The notes: generated by a model not told the origin, from the sequence alone. Positions 15,895 through 25,482 are shown, counted from the stretch's first letter. The stretch is DNA of 42,975 bases from Sergeia podlipaevii (GCA_030849805.1 JASANZ010002080.1:1-42975); one strand, 5' to 3'. Translations and numbers: made by a program.

Positions 15895-18360
15895 TCAAAA
15901 GCGCTTTCTGCTCGCAGAAGGCACTCCAGCGGCACTTGACGCTAGTTTGCTCCCATGACTTAGACGAGGAAGTCCTCCGCGCAACGGAGAGCCCGGAGCC
16001 TCTTTACTACGCTTCAGTGTCGTGGGGTATCCATGCGTCCGCTTTGGGTTACTACTGACGGCCGGGATGTCTATAAGTTCCTTCTCCCGCTCATTCTTGA
16101 TTAAATCGCGAAGCTTCGCACGCCGTTCCGCCTTGTCAAATTCTTTAGCCAAGTCCAACATCGCCTGTTCAGCCTTCTCTCGCCGCTGGTCCTCTGCCTC
16201 TGCCTGCTCTAGCAACTTGCTGGCTCCCCGCCTCTCCTTCTCCATCTTGTCAATCAGCTCCTTGCCATCCCTTGCCGCAGCACGTACCAGCTCGTCATCA
16301 TCCATAAGCAGCCGCTGTAGCATGTTGTTAAACTCGTCCTCTAGCGCGCCTGGGGAACTGCGACGCAAGCCCCTCGACAGATGAGGCAACGACTTCGCCA
16401 GAGCCAGGCGCACAAGTCCTACGGAGTCCCGTTGCAGCTCCAGACAGCACTCAAAAAGTCGCTCGCGGATGCAACGAAGAGAAAAAAGCACGCACATTTC
16501 GCGAGCAAAGCGAAGGTACGACTGGCGCAGATAGCAAGACCCGCCACGTGCAAAGTCGTTGTTCAGTTTGCTCAATATCTGCACCTTGGCGTTGATATTT
16601 GTGACCTGGTACACAAGCCGCACCACGAGCCGTGCGCAGTCGTCCTTGAGCAACGTGGCACCATTCTTGACGTACTGGATTAGCCTCGGGATAAAGTTAT
16701 CGATAATGATGGCTTCCTCAAAGTGGACCTGGTAGGAGGCCACAACTTGAATGAAGTAGCTCATGCCTCGCCAGTTTTTGTCATGATCCGTCGCGATGTT
16801 CTGCATTATTTCACCCAACGTGTGAAAGAATGCTGCACGTGCCGCCTTCCTCATCTGCGAAACAAAGCAGTCTAGCAAAACATTGATATGGCTAAACAAG
16901 AGCGCGCGCACACCACTGTCTTTATCTCGAATAAGGGTAAGAAAAGGGTTCTCTAGGTGCGTCGCGGCACTCTCACCAAGAATCGGTACCAGCTCATGAA
17001 AGCCAGCGGCAATGGAGCGACGTACAGCCACACACGAATCTCCCGCGAGCTTGTTGAGACACGGCGACAGATGTGTAGGGAACACCACCAGCGGCAGCGA
17101 AACAGCGACGGCGGGAAGGTTGAATGCACAGTGCTTTCTAGAATCATCATCTACCTTCTGAATGGCGGTTTGATAAAAGTTGGCAAAGAGTACTACATCC
17201 TCGTTGGTAGAGATATCCCCTTTGATCTCGTCAAGAAAGCGGCCAAACTCACCAATAAGAAGCGACACCACTTCGCTAGGTGGATTGGAGATGTAGTTTT
17301 TGATAATTGGATACAAGCGTTCTTTGCGGTACTCGGGGCCAAAGAACTCGACGAGATCAATAAGGCACGAAAAGGCAGTGCGAGACACAGACCTCTCCTC
17401 GTCATTAAGAAGCTCAAATAGTTCGGGAGCAATACGGGTCTTGGCGGTTTCAATTCCTAGCGCGCGAGCGATACTACCAAGCTGCTGGCACATGTGTTGT
17501 CTCACTCCTATGTTAGTGTCTTGGCAAAGCGCCAGCGCGCGTGGTAGCACAAGTCGCTCAGTGTGGTCGCGGGGAATATATTCGCAAACACATCCAAGCA
17601 AGCCGCAGCTGAGTTCGCGCTGGTCCTGCGCCTCGGCGTGCTCTGACTTCTTGATGGCCAGAGGAACTACATCCCCCTCAATCTGTTCCACAGAAAGACA
17701 CGCGACGAGGCCCAGTAGCAACTTACCCCATTCCTCTCTAATTGCAGCTGTTTTTACGGTCAGCATCGTCGTTGTCACCTCCAGTAGCTCGACCGCAGTA
17801 GAGCTACTGACAAGCCCCAAGCACTTGAGCAGCTCATTGGGCACGAGGCACTGTAGCTCGGGGTCCTGTGCCCACATGGAGTCCAGCAAAATACTTAGCA
17901 CGCTGGAGATGCGCTTCTGATTCATGTCCACAAGGGTCTCGCGAATCTGCCCAAAGAAAGAAAGTCGTTGTGCAGTGCTGCCATTGGCCATAATGTACTT
18001 CGCTGCATCTTCCACCGAGAGACTCCTACTCTCCATGTAACGTTGCACGGCTTCATCGTGCTCAAGAGACTCATTAAGAGCCTTAATGTTCTCGGCACCT
18101 GGAGCTTCACGAACGAGCGCTGTGGGATCATCTGGAAGGGCAGTAGACAGCAAAGAAGAAGAGCCCGCTGCGCTGCCGCTACTGCTACACGCAAACTGGG
18201 AACCCCCAGAGACGGTAGTCGCAGAAGAAGTAACGCCTGAATTGCTGCTGCTTGCTAGCCCTCCAGCAGCCTTCTGGCGCGGCTTAGGGGATGACAACTG
18301 AGCCGCACGTGCCTCTTCCAGAAACTGCCGGCGGATTTCAAATGGCGAGCGGTAGTCCAT
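15895..18360 (-). CDS. HEAT-repeat protein, PP2A/PP4 regulatory-subunit type
   Basis: An 821-residue protein built mainly of HEAT repeats (about 110-690). Typical repeat segments are NIGVRQHMCQQLGSIARALG, SVSRTAFSCLIDLVEFFG, CVAVRRSIAAGFHELVPILG and SVGLVRLALAKSLPHLSRG. The FNLPAV segment and helix pattern recall phosphatase regulatory subunits such as PPP4R1/PPP4R4 and PP2A-A. Residues about 25-75 are Ser/Ala-rich. After the repeats comes a charged coiled coil (about 700-770), then a Pro/Ser/Arg-rich basic tail ending ASRKRF. Family role: a scaffold positioning a PP2A-like catalytic subunit. Which phosphatase it binds is inference, and another HEAT scaffold remains possible. The ATG at 18360 follows a T tract and AG at 18393-18394. 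Confidence 0.7.
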   Translation of the reverse strand: MDYRSPFEIRRQFLEEARAAQLSSPKPRQKAAGGLASSSNSGVTSSATTVSGGSQFACSSSGSAAGSSSLLSTALPDDPTALVREAPGAENIKALNESLEHDEAVQRYMESRSLSVEDAAKYIMANGSTAQRLSFFGQIRETLVDMNQKRISSVLSILLDSMWAQDPELQCLVPNELLKCLGLVSSSTAVELLEVTTTMLTVKTAAIREEWGKLLLGLVACLSVEQIEGDVVPLAIKKSEHAEAQDQRELSCGLLGCVCEYIPRDHTERLVLPRALALCQDTNIGVRQHMCQQLGSIARALGIETAKTRIAPELFELLNDEERSVSRTAFSCLIDLVEFFGPEYRKERLYPIIKNYISNPPSEVVSLLIGEFGRFLDEIKGDISTNEDVVLFANFYQTAIQKVDDDSRKHCAFNLPAVAVSLPLVVFPTHLSPCLNKLAGDSCVAVRRSIAAGFHELVPILGESAATHLENPFLTLIRDKDSGVRALLFSHINVLLDCFVSQMRKAARAAFFHTLGEIMQNIATDHDKNWRGMSYFIQVVASYQVHFEEAIIIDNFIPRLIQYVKNGATLLKDDCARLVVRLVYQVTNINAKVQILSKLNNDFARGGSCYLRQSYLRFAREMCVLFSLRCIRERLFECCLELQRDSVGLVRLALAKSLPHLSRGLRRSSPGALEDEFNNMLQRLLMDDDELVRAAARDGKELIDKMEKERRGASKLLEQAEAEDQRREKAEQAMLDLAKEFDKAERRAKLRDLIKNEREKELIDIPAVSSNPKRTHGYPTTLKRSKEAPGSPLRGGLPRLSHGSKLASSAAGVPSASRKRF

Positions 18361-18392
18361 TTAATAGCGAGGAAGAACAAAAATTATAATTG

Positions 18393-18408
18393 CTCGTAAA
18401 AAAAAAAA
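18393..18408 (-). promoter_or_regulatory. Predicted spliced-leader acceptor of the HEAT-repeat gene
   Basis: Eleven T in the transcript, then ACGAG (AG at 18393-18394), about 32 nt before the ATG. Confidence 0.55.
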
Positions 18409-18656
18409 TGGTAGAGTCAATTATTTTTTTTCGTGTATGTTATCGATGCCTCAGACCACCACACTTCGTCTCTTTATGTACAAGCACGAAGACAAAAAAA
18501 AAATAGGGTGAAGTGGACCTTACCGTGCACGGGCAAATTGTCCTTCCCTCAGAAGCACACACCCGTATGTAAACAAACGGGGGGGAGATGTACTAGGAAT
18601 AAGTTATGCTGTAGAAAAAAAAAAAAGACAAAGAAATGTGTATATGTACAAACACT

Positions 18657-18659
<3 letters not shown>

Positions 18660-18688
<29 letters not shown>
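18660..18688. repeat. TA microsatellite (longest in the window)
   Basis: About fourteen TA units. Confidence 0.95.
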
Positions 18689-19080
18689 CTGCTTGTAGCT
18701 GTTGCTATTTCTTCGTGCACCAATTCACCGTGACACTAATGTTAACAACGCAATTGCGGACTGGGCAGTCACAGCAATTCCTTTATCAATGGAAAATATA
18801 ACAAGAAAAGAAGAAAAGAAGAGGAGATTTAAAAGTAAAAAAAATAAAACATGAAAAGGCAGAACACACTGGAGTATATGTGTGTAGAGCTATCTCCGTT
18901 GTACGTGGAGCATTGAAAAGTTAGCACAGAAAAGATCAAACGCCTCGACGAAGTCAAGTTATTCCATTGTTGTTGGTTATGATGGCAAATAGAAACTCAA
19001 TCAGTTAACCGTAGTTAGTTTACAGACCTCTTCCCCCCCCCTCTCTCTCCCTCCGAACGCATCATCGCAAGCTACATTCA

Positions 19081-20709
19081 CTAAGACACGCTGTGCGTAT
19101 ACTGCACTGGGGGCATCATGGAGTTACACGCAAACAAAACGCCATGTACGCACTCCACGGATGGTAGGGAAAGCTGGGCAACCTTTTCGCTATCAGGACT
19201 CGTCGTAGCTAACGCGTCATGTAGCACCTGCTCGAATATCTTGCGAAGAGCAAACTGCACAGCAGCTGCAGTGCAGCCCTTTGCCCGATGCGCCACGACG
19301 GATGCTAGAGTCTCTTTCTGCTCTGATTCTCCCTCAAAACTGGAAAAGAACTGATTGCACATGGCGCGCGCTCCGGCTTCACTGAGCGCTGGCACCATGA
19401 TCAACGTCTCTAGCCTGCCCTGGCGAAGCAGTGCGGCGTCAATTACGTGTGGAGCGTTCGTCGTTGCGATGGTCAGCACGCCAGAGTTATCTGTGACTCC
19501 GTCCAACTCGCATAGCAGTCCCGCCAGCATGCGCCTATTTACGTCCAACCCGCCGCCGCTCTTCCCACCTCCGTCCGCCTGCATGGCACCGCGAGACTGA
19601 GAAACAACGTCGACATCATCCAGCACCACCACTGCCGGAGCCTGTGCACGGGCGTTGCGATACACAGCGCGCAGGCGCTCCTCACTCTCGCCCAAGTACT
19701 TGGAGAAGAGCGTCGTGCAGCTCACAAAGAAAAATGGCAATGCAGGGAAGGCACTGGCAAGCTGACGTGCAATCACGCTCTTGCCACAACCAGAAGGGCC
19801 GTGAAGAAGGACGCCAGTAGATGAGGGCAGCCTAGCAATGAGCCGGCCGCCACTGGCGCCGCCAGCAGCCGCAAAGACAGAGACAATAAGAGAAACACGG
19901 TGCATGACCTCCTCTAAGCCATATAACCGCTGCTGTGGCGCCGCCACTGGTGCGCCATCCCTGTCACTACCACTCAGCCAGCGCAAGCTAGAACACATTA
20001 GCTGCTGCTGCTGCTGCACACTGCCAGTGGCCTCTTCGACTGCCTCTTCATCCGCCTGCCGCGCCATGCACAGCGCAAGTGTGAGAGACAACTTCGTTGA
20101 CGTGGGCTGCACACAAGCAGCAGCCACTTGCTCGTACGCCGCAAGATCATTGGCCGCAGTCGAGAGTTGGCGTACCGTTCGGCGCACAGCAGCAGATGAC
20201 AATGCTGCAGGCAGTGCATACTGTAGCAAGGGGGCCAGCGCCGTCAAGCATCCTGGGACACTCTGCACAGACGCCGCACTCGCCACTAGCGCACAGCCAG
20301 GACTCCTCAGTAGTGAGCACAAGGTGCGCCTGAGAAGATGCGCTCGCATGTTGGTTTCGCATAGTTCCCAGAGCGCCGGCAAGTCATCTACAACAAACAC
20401 AGTGCCAGAGGCAAAGATAAAATCGCATGGATGTGCAGCAGTTAGCTTCTCCATTTCAGTGCCCACGTGTTGATAATAAATTTGATAAACAGAGAACTCA
20501 GCAGTCCCTCCACTGGCTACAGCTGCCTCATCTAGCAGGACTGCATCCAAAAGGAAGTGTGGTGAACGATTTCGCATCCCGTTGAGAACAGCACAAAGCG
20601 TAGCTGACTTCCCGGCACCTCGATTGCCTGTCACAACAAAAAGATGGGCACCACGTCCCTCGTTGCACAAGCGACGCACGTCTGACAGCAGCACGCCATC
20701 CACGGACAT
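19081..20709 (-). CDS. Double AAA+ ATPase, PEX1/AFG2-like type, family uncertain
   Basis: A 542-residue protein with two AAA+ modules. The first ATG is at 20709 (MSVDGVLLSD), just after an acceptor at 20740-20741. The weak first module has a P-loop GNRGAGKS (28-35) and VFVVDDL (104-110). The second module is classical: GPSGCGKS (304-311), SKYLGESEERLRAVYRNARA, VVVLDDVDVV (360-369), sensor-1 TTN (416-418) and LLRQGRLE with both conserved arginines (428-434). Walker B of the second module ends Asp-Asp where Asp-Glu is usual. There is no N-terminal substrate domain, and 542 residues is short for a PEX1, PEX6, VCP or SPATA5 orthologue. The degenerate first domain followed by a conserved second recalls PEX1, and a PEX11 gene is nearby, but proximity means little in these genomes. 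Substrate unknown. Confidence 0.75.
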   Translation of the reverse strand: MSVDGVLLSDVRRLCNEGRGAHLFVVTGNRGAGKSATLCAVLNGMRNRSPHFLLDAVLLDEAAVASGGTAEFSVYQIYYQHVGTEMEKLTAAHPCDFIFASGTVFVVDDLPALWELCETNMRAHLLRRTLCSLLRSPGCALVASAASVQSVPGCLTALAPLLQYALPAALSSAAVRRTVRQLSTAANDLAAYEQVAAACVQPTSTKLSLTLALCMARQADEEAVEEATGSVQQQQQLMCSSLRWLSGSDRDGAPVAAPQQRLYGLEEVMHRVSLIVSVFAAAGGASGGRLIARLPSSTGVLLHGPSGCGKSVIARQLASAFPALPFFFVSCTTLFSKYLGESEERLRAVYRNARAQAPAVVVLDDVDVVSQSRGAMQADGGGKSGGGLDVNRRMLAGLLCELDGVTDNSGVLTIATTNAPHVIDAALLRQGRLETLIMVPALSEAGARAMCNQFFSSFEGESEQKETLASVVAHRAKGCTAAAVQFALRKIFEQVLHDALATTSPDSEKVAQLSLPSVECVHGVLFACNSMMPPVQYTHSVS

Positions 20710-20739
20710 ACTCCACTTCCGCACGCGTGTGCTCTGTTA

Positions 20740-20752
20740 CTAAAGAGAAAAT
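20740..20752 (-). promoter_or_regulatory. Predicted spliced-leader acceptor of the AAA+ gene
   Basis: The transcript reads CCATTTTCTCTTTAG with AG at 20740-20741, 30 nt before the ATG. Confidence 0.6.
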
Positions 20753-20960
20753 GGCAGCTACTGTGTTTACTGCGTGCGAACACTATAAAACAAAATGTTT
20801 TTTTTTTTTTAAGGGGAGCGAAACATTCAAAGGGGTATATATGGAGGAGCGCAGCGTGCATCATAAACCGATCATTTAAATGAAGGCAGGGTTGATCAGG
20901 CCAAGTCGCGTGCCTTTCAGGAATGACATGATCCTGTACAGATGTGAGTGGAGATCAACT

Positions 20961-21002
20961 CCCTCTCTCTCTTTCTTTACCTCTTTCTTTCTTTCTTTCT
21001 TT
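20961..21002. repeat. CT / CTTT simple repeat
   Basis: Pyrimidine-only on the plus strand apart from one A, with several CTTT units at the end; purine-rich in the transcript, so not a splice tract for these genes. Confidence 0.85.
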
Positions 21003-21254
21003 GTGAACAGCACATAATAGTACCGAAAAAAATGAAATTGCAGTATCGTACATGCACGGTGCTTCGCTCAGCAGTACAAGTGTCCACCAAATGCGGCAGC
21101 AGCAACAAATAGAAATTGAATGAAAAGACCCATAAAAAAAGAGGAGAGCTCAAAGTAAAACTCCTTCCACTCCACAATGACAGTCGCAATATAAATGCGG
21201 CAACGAGATAAAAAAAAAAGTAAAAAGAAAACTTACAATAGATGCTTCCTTTCA

Positions 21255-21962
21255 TTACTCATCACCATCCTCAATGTCATCCCGGTGGATGGCACTGTAG
21301 CGTTGAAGCACCTTCTCAACAGAGCGCACATTCAAGTCCTTGCCTGACTTCCATGTATCTAAGCCAGTAAACTGCTTCTGCAACTCCCGCTTGTGGTACA
21401 GGAGCACACAAGGCAGGTGCTTATCAGGAAAGTTGGGGATCGCCTCAGTTGAAACAATGGACACAAATTTCATCTCACGATTCCGTTGGGAGGCCACGCG
21501 GAGAACATTGAGCAGAGCCTCGCTGTCGCTGTGGCCTGGCTTGATCAACGCCGCGGCGACCCAGTTAGCCTCTGACGAGTCCGTCACTTCCTTGACGTAG
21601 TCGGTACCAGGAATGTGCCTCAGTACTCCAAAGCACTCACGTGCTCTTTGAGCTTGTATTTCCTGCAATCGCTTTCGTCGGATCGCTGCCAGGGCATCAT
21701 CGTCGTCATCAGAGTCCATGATAGTCTCAAGGGTCTCCGGCTTCCCCTCTGCACACTCATAGCCGCCGCGCTCGAGTTTATCGTCCACCTTCTCTTCATT
21801 GGCATCGTACACACTAAGGCACGTGTTCTGCGCCTTGTCAGCCAGCTTCTGGGCTAATATCTCTAACTCCATCGAAGCATACTTGTCTACTCGGTTTCCA
21901 TACTTGTACTGCACATCTTCCCACTCACTTGTATGAATTCTATTGTCAGCTGTGCGCTCCAT
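21255..21962 (-). CDS. Phosducin-like protein (PhLP2/PhLP3 type)
   Basis: A 235-residue thioredoxin-fold protein of the phosducin-like family. The N-terminal signature SEWEDVQYKYGNRV matches the conserved helix of PhLP2/PDCL2-3 proteins. A linker with an acidic run (SDDDDDALAAIRRKRLQEIQ) follows, then the thioredoxin-like domain from about 120 to 215 (VAAALIKPG, MKFVSIVSTEAIPNFPDKHLP, VLLYHKRELQKQFTGL), and an acidic tail DDIEDGDE. Family role: a co-chaperone of the CCT chaperonin in folding tubulin and actin. That link comes from the family and is not shown here. I start it at the ATG at 21962; the frame extends eight codons further to a TTG, but the only AG after the upstream pyrimidine tract lies directly before this ATG. 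Confidence 0.85.
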   Translation of the reverse strand: MERTADNRIHTSEWEDVQYKYGNRVDKYASMELEILAQKLADKAQNTCLSVYDANEEKVDDKLERGGYECAEGKPETLETIMDSDDDDDALAAIRRKRLQEIQAQRARECFGVLRHIPGTDYVKEVTDSSEANWVAAALIKPGHSDSEALLNVLRVASQRNREMKFVSIVSTEAIPNFPDKHLPCVLLYHKRELQKQFTGLDTWKSGKDLNVRSVEKVLQRYSAIHRDDIEDGDE

Positions 21963-22027
21963 CTGCGACGGTATGAACCCAGGCAATTGAAAAGTACGTG
22001 CAAGTGTAAAGAAGAAGAAGAAAAAAA
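21963..22027 (-). promoter_or_regulatory. Predicted spliced-leader acceptor abutting the phosducin-like start codon
   Basis: A T/C-rich tract (22008-22027) is followed by no AG until CAG at 21963-21965, immediately before the ATG. Confidence 0.5.
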
Positions 22028-22504
22028 TCCACGGTGTATATGTATGCTGTTGTTGGATGTCTATAGCTAATTTTTTTTTTTTACAAAAAGAGACTCAATG
22101 CAACAGGAAAACGTTTGCTTCTTTTAAAATATCTGTAACTCTACCGCAATTGAGTAACTCACAGATAAAGTAAGCAAAGGGGGGGGGGGAAGATACGCAC
22201 AGCTCGAGAAGATTGATTCACAGCATGGTATGTTGCATGCAGGCATTTAACACTACTTATACTGGAGTGGATAACAGAAAAAGAACTGCAAGTTTGTACG
22301 CGCTCACAACGCGCCGGTATTTTTGATTATTTTTGTTTGTTTGTATCTTCCAAGACAAAGAGAAATGGACATATAATCCCAGATTCTATCACCGTCATGC
22401 TCCGCTACTCCGTTGCACCCATCCACGGTTTAATTCTGAGCACTCATTCTTCACTGTACATAACAACAACAATTACATCAAAAACATACAGTCACACGTA
22501 CACA

Positions 22505-22529
22505 AACACACACACACATACATACATAC
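22505..22529. repeat. CA / CATA microsatellite
   Basis: CA units passing into CATA units. Confidence 0.85.
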
Positions 22530-22761
22530 TCCACTCTTTTTAATTTGGAAAGAGCCTTATCTACTATCTAATGTGGATAAAAACAATGTATATAAACGAG
22601 AATGTATAGATTTGTGTGGAGAACCTCGACGCTCAACATAACAGCAGCAACCGCAAAAAAAAAAGAAAAAAAAGAGAAGGTACAACGATCAATCAAGCTA
22701 ATGTACTCTCAATAACGCAATTTGTCAGGCTCTATTTGAAGAGGGTCTGCTCGTTCTCACA

Positions 22762-23622
22762 CTACTTGGGTGCGACCATGGTGCTCACGGCATTCTTCAT
22801 CTTGAGACTTGCGGTATTCTGGTGCCCAGCAATGTGCATGTCACCACCTGTCATGTGATGCAGATTCTTTGTGGAACTCCAGACAGGAATAGGACCAGGG
22901 AAGCGGTCGCGCGCGGCACGCACGGCAGGCACTTCATCCTTGTACACCTGGTTGGCGCAGCGCACAGGGCGACGATGACAGCACGTCACGTGCGAGTGAG
23001 GGTGGCAGGAGTGTGGCTTCTGCACGACGCCAATGTCACCGTTCTCGTCAAAAGCAAAGTAGACTTTGCCGACCTCCTCAAGATCCTTTGGAGTCGGATC
23101 GCGACCAGTGTATGAGCGAAAGGCCTTCGTGTACGCCTCCACAGCAGCCACAGAGGCCTCATCCGTGCGGGGTTCACGTTCAATCTTCGACTTGGTGAGC
23201 GCCTCCGCGTAGCGGTAGACAAAATCTTCGTCGCGACCATTGAGCTCCTCGCGAGTGCGGCTATTGCGAAACGGATCTTCTCCACTGGGCTGACCGCGGA
23301 ACGTGATCTTGTGCTTCTTGAAGTGCTCGTTGCTAGTCTGAGTGGCGTAAGTGCTTACCGCGGCAAGGGACTCCGTCTGCATCTTCTTCTGACTGAGGTA
23401 GCGCTGCCTCGAGCTCTCGTTCACCGAAGGTTCATGGGACTTGTTGAGGCGAGAAACAGTTGATGCAGTGACTGCCACGGGAAGGTGCTGGTCTGCCATC
23501 GTTGCTTGACGCTTGGGGAGCACAGAGGAGGCAAGCTCAATCTGCTCCACATGATTCATCAGGTCCACCTTGCACTCCTTGCTAAGATTTGCTGTTTCAA
23601 CCTGCGCCTGGAGAGTGGACAT
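22762..23622 (-). CDS. Unrecognised protein with a Cys/His cluster
   Basis: I do not recognise this 286-residue protein. The first ATG is at 23622 (MSTLQAQVETANL); the frame opens upstream only with a TTG. The sequence is hydrophilic, with no signal peptide or membrane segment. Residues 120-200 look helical and charged (DEDFVYRYAEALTKSKIERE, then SVAAVEAYTKAFRSYTG). Residues 204-222 form a compact cluster of four Cys and six His in 19 positions (HSCHPHSHVTCCHRRPVRC), which could bind a metal but fits no zinc-finger class I know. The preceding FDENGDIG resembles part of an EF-hand loop but is incomplete. The C-terminal end is Met/His/Asn-rich. Codon use and position in the array support a real gene. 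A cytoskeletal or flagellar role is only a guess. Confidence 0.7.
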   Translation of the reverse strand: MSTLQAQVETANLSKECKVDLMNHVEQIELASSVLPKRQATMADQHLPVAVTASTVSRLNKSHEPSVNESSRQRYLSQKKMQTESLAAVSTYATQTSNEHFKKHKITFRGQPSGEDPFRNSRTREELNGRDEDFVYRYAEALTKSKIEREPRTDEASVAAVEAYTKAFRSYTGRDPTPKDLEEVGKVYFAFDENGDIGVVQKPHSCHPHSHVTCCHRRPVRCANQVYKDEVPAVRAARDRFPGPIPVWSSTKNLHHMTGGDMHIAGHQNTASLKMKNAVSTMVAPK

Positions 23623-24103
23623 CTTGTGAAATGCTCGCAGTATATGCTTTCTTTTCTGCAATAAGTGTCAATCTAAAATTTGAATACTGTAACAAAGGCA
23701 AAACGTGTAATGCACTTTAAGGTAAGAGAACAGGGGAAGTAGATAAAAATAGTTGGATAAGCAATGCTTCACTAAAAAGAGCAATGATTAAGAAACAGAC
23801 TTGCAGAGCATCAAAATTGACAACTTTTTAGAAGAGACAATTTCTCGTGAACGCACAGCGCGTTTAACTTCTTCAAAATTACCCTATCATCACACATGGA
23901 TAAAGAGTCAGCTAAGCTCCTATCGAGTTGCAGATCCACGCAATCTGGATAGTTGAAACTATTGAAGCTACCATATGTTTTATAGTAAGCACGCTTCTAT
24001 TTTTCTTTTCTTTTCTTTTGAGAGAGTGTGGCAGAGAGACGAGCGATGGTGTCTCTTGTCCAGGTTAGCTGCAAGTTGGATACCTCCTCAAAATTCTTGC
24101 TGT
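23623..24103. other. Intergenic region between PEX11 and the Cys/His-cluster gene
   Basis: No gene seen. A weak acceptor for the gene at 23622 ends in TTATTGCAG (AG at 23656-23657). A TTTTC-type repeat on the plus strand lies at about 23999-24019. Confidence 0.7.
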
Positions 24104-24727
24104 TTATTTGGCCTTCTTCCCACAAGTCTTGACGGCGGCAGCCATTAGCTGCTCGCGAGTGGCAATGATGGCACTGATAAGACCCAAGGCAGCAGCATTG
24201 GCTGCACCAATGTTGATGTTGCTGACGTTGCCGATTGATGACACCATATCGCAGGCATTGCGTGTGAGCACAAGGTACCGCTCATTCCGCTTGGGCATAT
24301 TTGGTGACTTTGCAAGATCCACAATGTCGAGAATGACGGCGGCAACGTAACCGTAGAAGAGAGAGGCCCTGGAAGCGTAGGAGAGCTGGCCGAGCTGGGC
24401 ACTCTTCATAGCAAAGAAATGACCAAAATACACGGCGTTGTCGAGGAGACTGAAGATGCCATCAAAGAGAACGCGCAAAATGTAGATGACATCGCGAGGA
24501 TTCACAGTCTTCTTCTCCAGCTCAATAGTCAGCTTCTGCACGTTGCCAAGCCACGAGAAGACGCGCATAAGGCAGCGGCAGTCGGACATGGAGGCGCCAA
24601 GCTTAAGATAGTTGGCATCTCCGGTAGTAGAGCCAAGGACTTTAAAAAAGCACCCCGCTCCCTTGATCAGCTTATCGCGGGCATCAGTGGAGGCAAGGTA
24701 CGTCGTAAGAATTTCCACAGTGGACAT
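24104..24727 (-). CDS. PEX11: PEX11-type peroxin (glycosomal/peroxisomal membrane proliferation factor)
   Basis: A 207-residue protein with the PEX11 pattern throughout: an N-terminal ILTTYLASTDARDKLIKG helix, FFKVLGS, then a series of amphipathic and hydrophobic helices, ending with a C-terminal hydrophobic helix (NAAALGLISAIIATREQLM) and a basic tail CGKKAK. Family role: PEX11 sits in the peroxisome membrane and drives its elongation and division; in kinetoplastids the organelle is the glycosome. Length fits the family. The start is the ATG at 24727 (MSTVEIL). The frame is open for 46 more codons upstream, but these read through a pyrimidine tract and two AG acceptors (24765-24766 and 24756-24757), so they should not be in the mature mRNA. 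Confidence 0.88.
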   Translation of the reverse strand: MSTVEILTTYLASTDARDKLIKGAGCFFKVLGSTTGDANYLKLGASMSDCRCLMRVFSWLGNVQKLTIELEKKTVNPRDVIYILRVLFDGIFSLLDNAVYFGHFFAMKSAQLGQLSYASRASLFYGYVAAVILDIVDLAKSPNMPKRNERYLVLTRNACDMVSSIGNVSNINIGAANAAALGLISAIIATREQLMAAAVKTCGKKAK

Positions 24728-25482
24728 GGTACGCAAATTGGCAAGAGCAATTTTACTGAAAGATCTAAGAAACCATTCGTTGCGGTCGTCAAGTGTTGTA
24801 TGGCAAAAAAAGAAAGAATGAAGGAGAGGTGAAGAAAATGAAAATTTGCGAAATAGATGTATCAATCTTAGCAGAACAAGAAAACCGCACTGTATGAAAA
24901 ATGAAAGACCACAGAAGCTACATAGCAGTACCTACGTGCAGCCGTCTATTTATTTCATTCCCGCTGTTTAATAGAGTAAAATAAGCTTCAAAAAGCGCTC
25001 TTCCTTATAAATAAATTCAAAGTTACGTAATTTGATGAGAGTGCAGCCCCGTGTTACATCCTTCTGACGCTTTCCATATGACCACTTTCACAATCGTGCA
25101 CGCATTTTAAGGGACAAGAAACGGGACCGAGGGCTCTTTACTTCCGTCCATCAGTGTCAATAACTGCAAAAGAAAAAGACATGATCATCGCAGTCTCATG
25201 AAAGAATCATCAAAGGTAATTAAAAATAAAAAGGGAGGATATAAACAAACAATAATAATAATAATAACTGCCACTCCATCACTTTACAGGTCCTCCCTTC
25301 CTTTCACTATAACCAACACACCGGCCATGCACTTGTGCATCGCTGGGAACGCATCGCCACATGACACACCACAAGCAACCGTGAAACAATAATTCGTTCA
25401 TCGGCACTGAGTGTGTGGCACAGTGTACAATACGTTAAGCGGTTATAAGAGTGCGAAACAGATGAAAACCACAAATTCGCCA
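24728..25482. other. Intergenic region between the ankyrin-TPR and PEX11 genes
   Basis: No gene seen. It contains the PEX11 acceptor region (24756-24842) and an AAT repeat at about 25250-25266. The rest is AT-rich sequence without long runs. Confidence 0.7.
24756..24842 (-). promoter_or_regulatory. Predicted spliced-leader acceptor of PEX11
   Basis: A long T/C-rich stretch (about 24806-24842) is followed by TTAG (24765-24766) and TTTCAG (24756-24757), about 28-37 nt before the ATG. Confidence 0.6.

Larger units (their letters stand above)
18361..19080. other. Intergenic region between the HEAT and AAA+ genes
   Basis: No gene seen. It contains the HEAT gene acceptor (18393-18408), A runs near 18495-18503 and 18614-18625, a long TA repeat at 18660-18688 and a C run at about 19033-19041. 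Confidence 0.75.
20710..21254. other. Intergenic region between the AAA+ and phosducin-like genes
   Basis: No gene seen. It has the AAA+ acceptor (20740-20752), a T run at about 20799-20811, a CT/CTTT repeat at 20961-21002 and an A run at 21211-21219. Confidence 0.75.
21963..22761. other. Intergenic region upstream of the phosducin-like gene
   Basis: No gene seen. It contains a T run at about 22070-22081, a G run at 22179-22189, a CA/CATA repeat at 22505-22529, and A runs near 22655-22664 just downstream of the next gene. Short plus-strand frames at 22333-22641 reflect composition. Confidence 0.7.

Noticed and set aside
19081..20709. Firm PEX1 assignment for the AAA+ gene
   Set aside because: Degenerate first and conserved second AAA domains fit, but the length and missing N-domain do not, and gene proximity to PEX11 is weak evidence in kinetoplastids.
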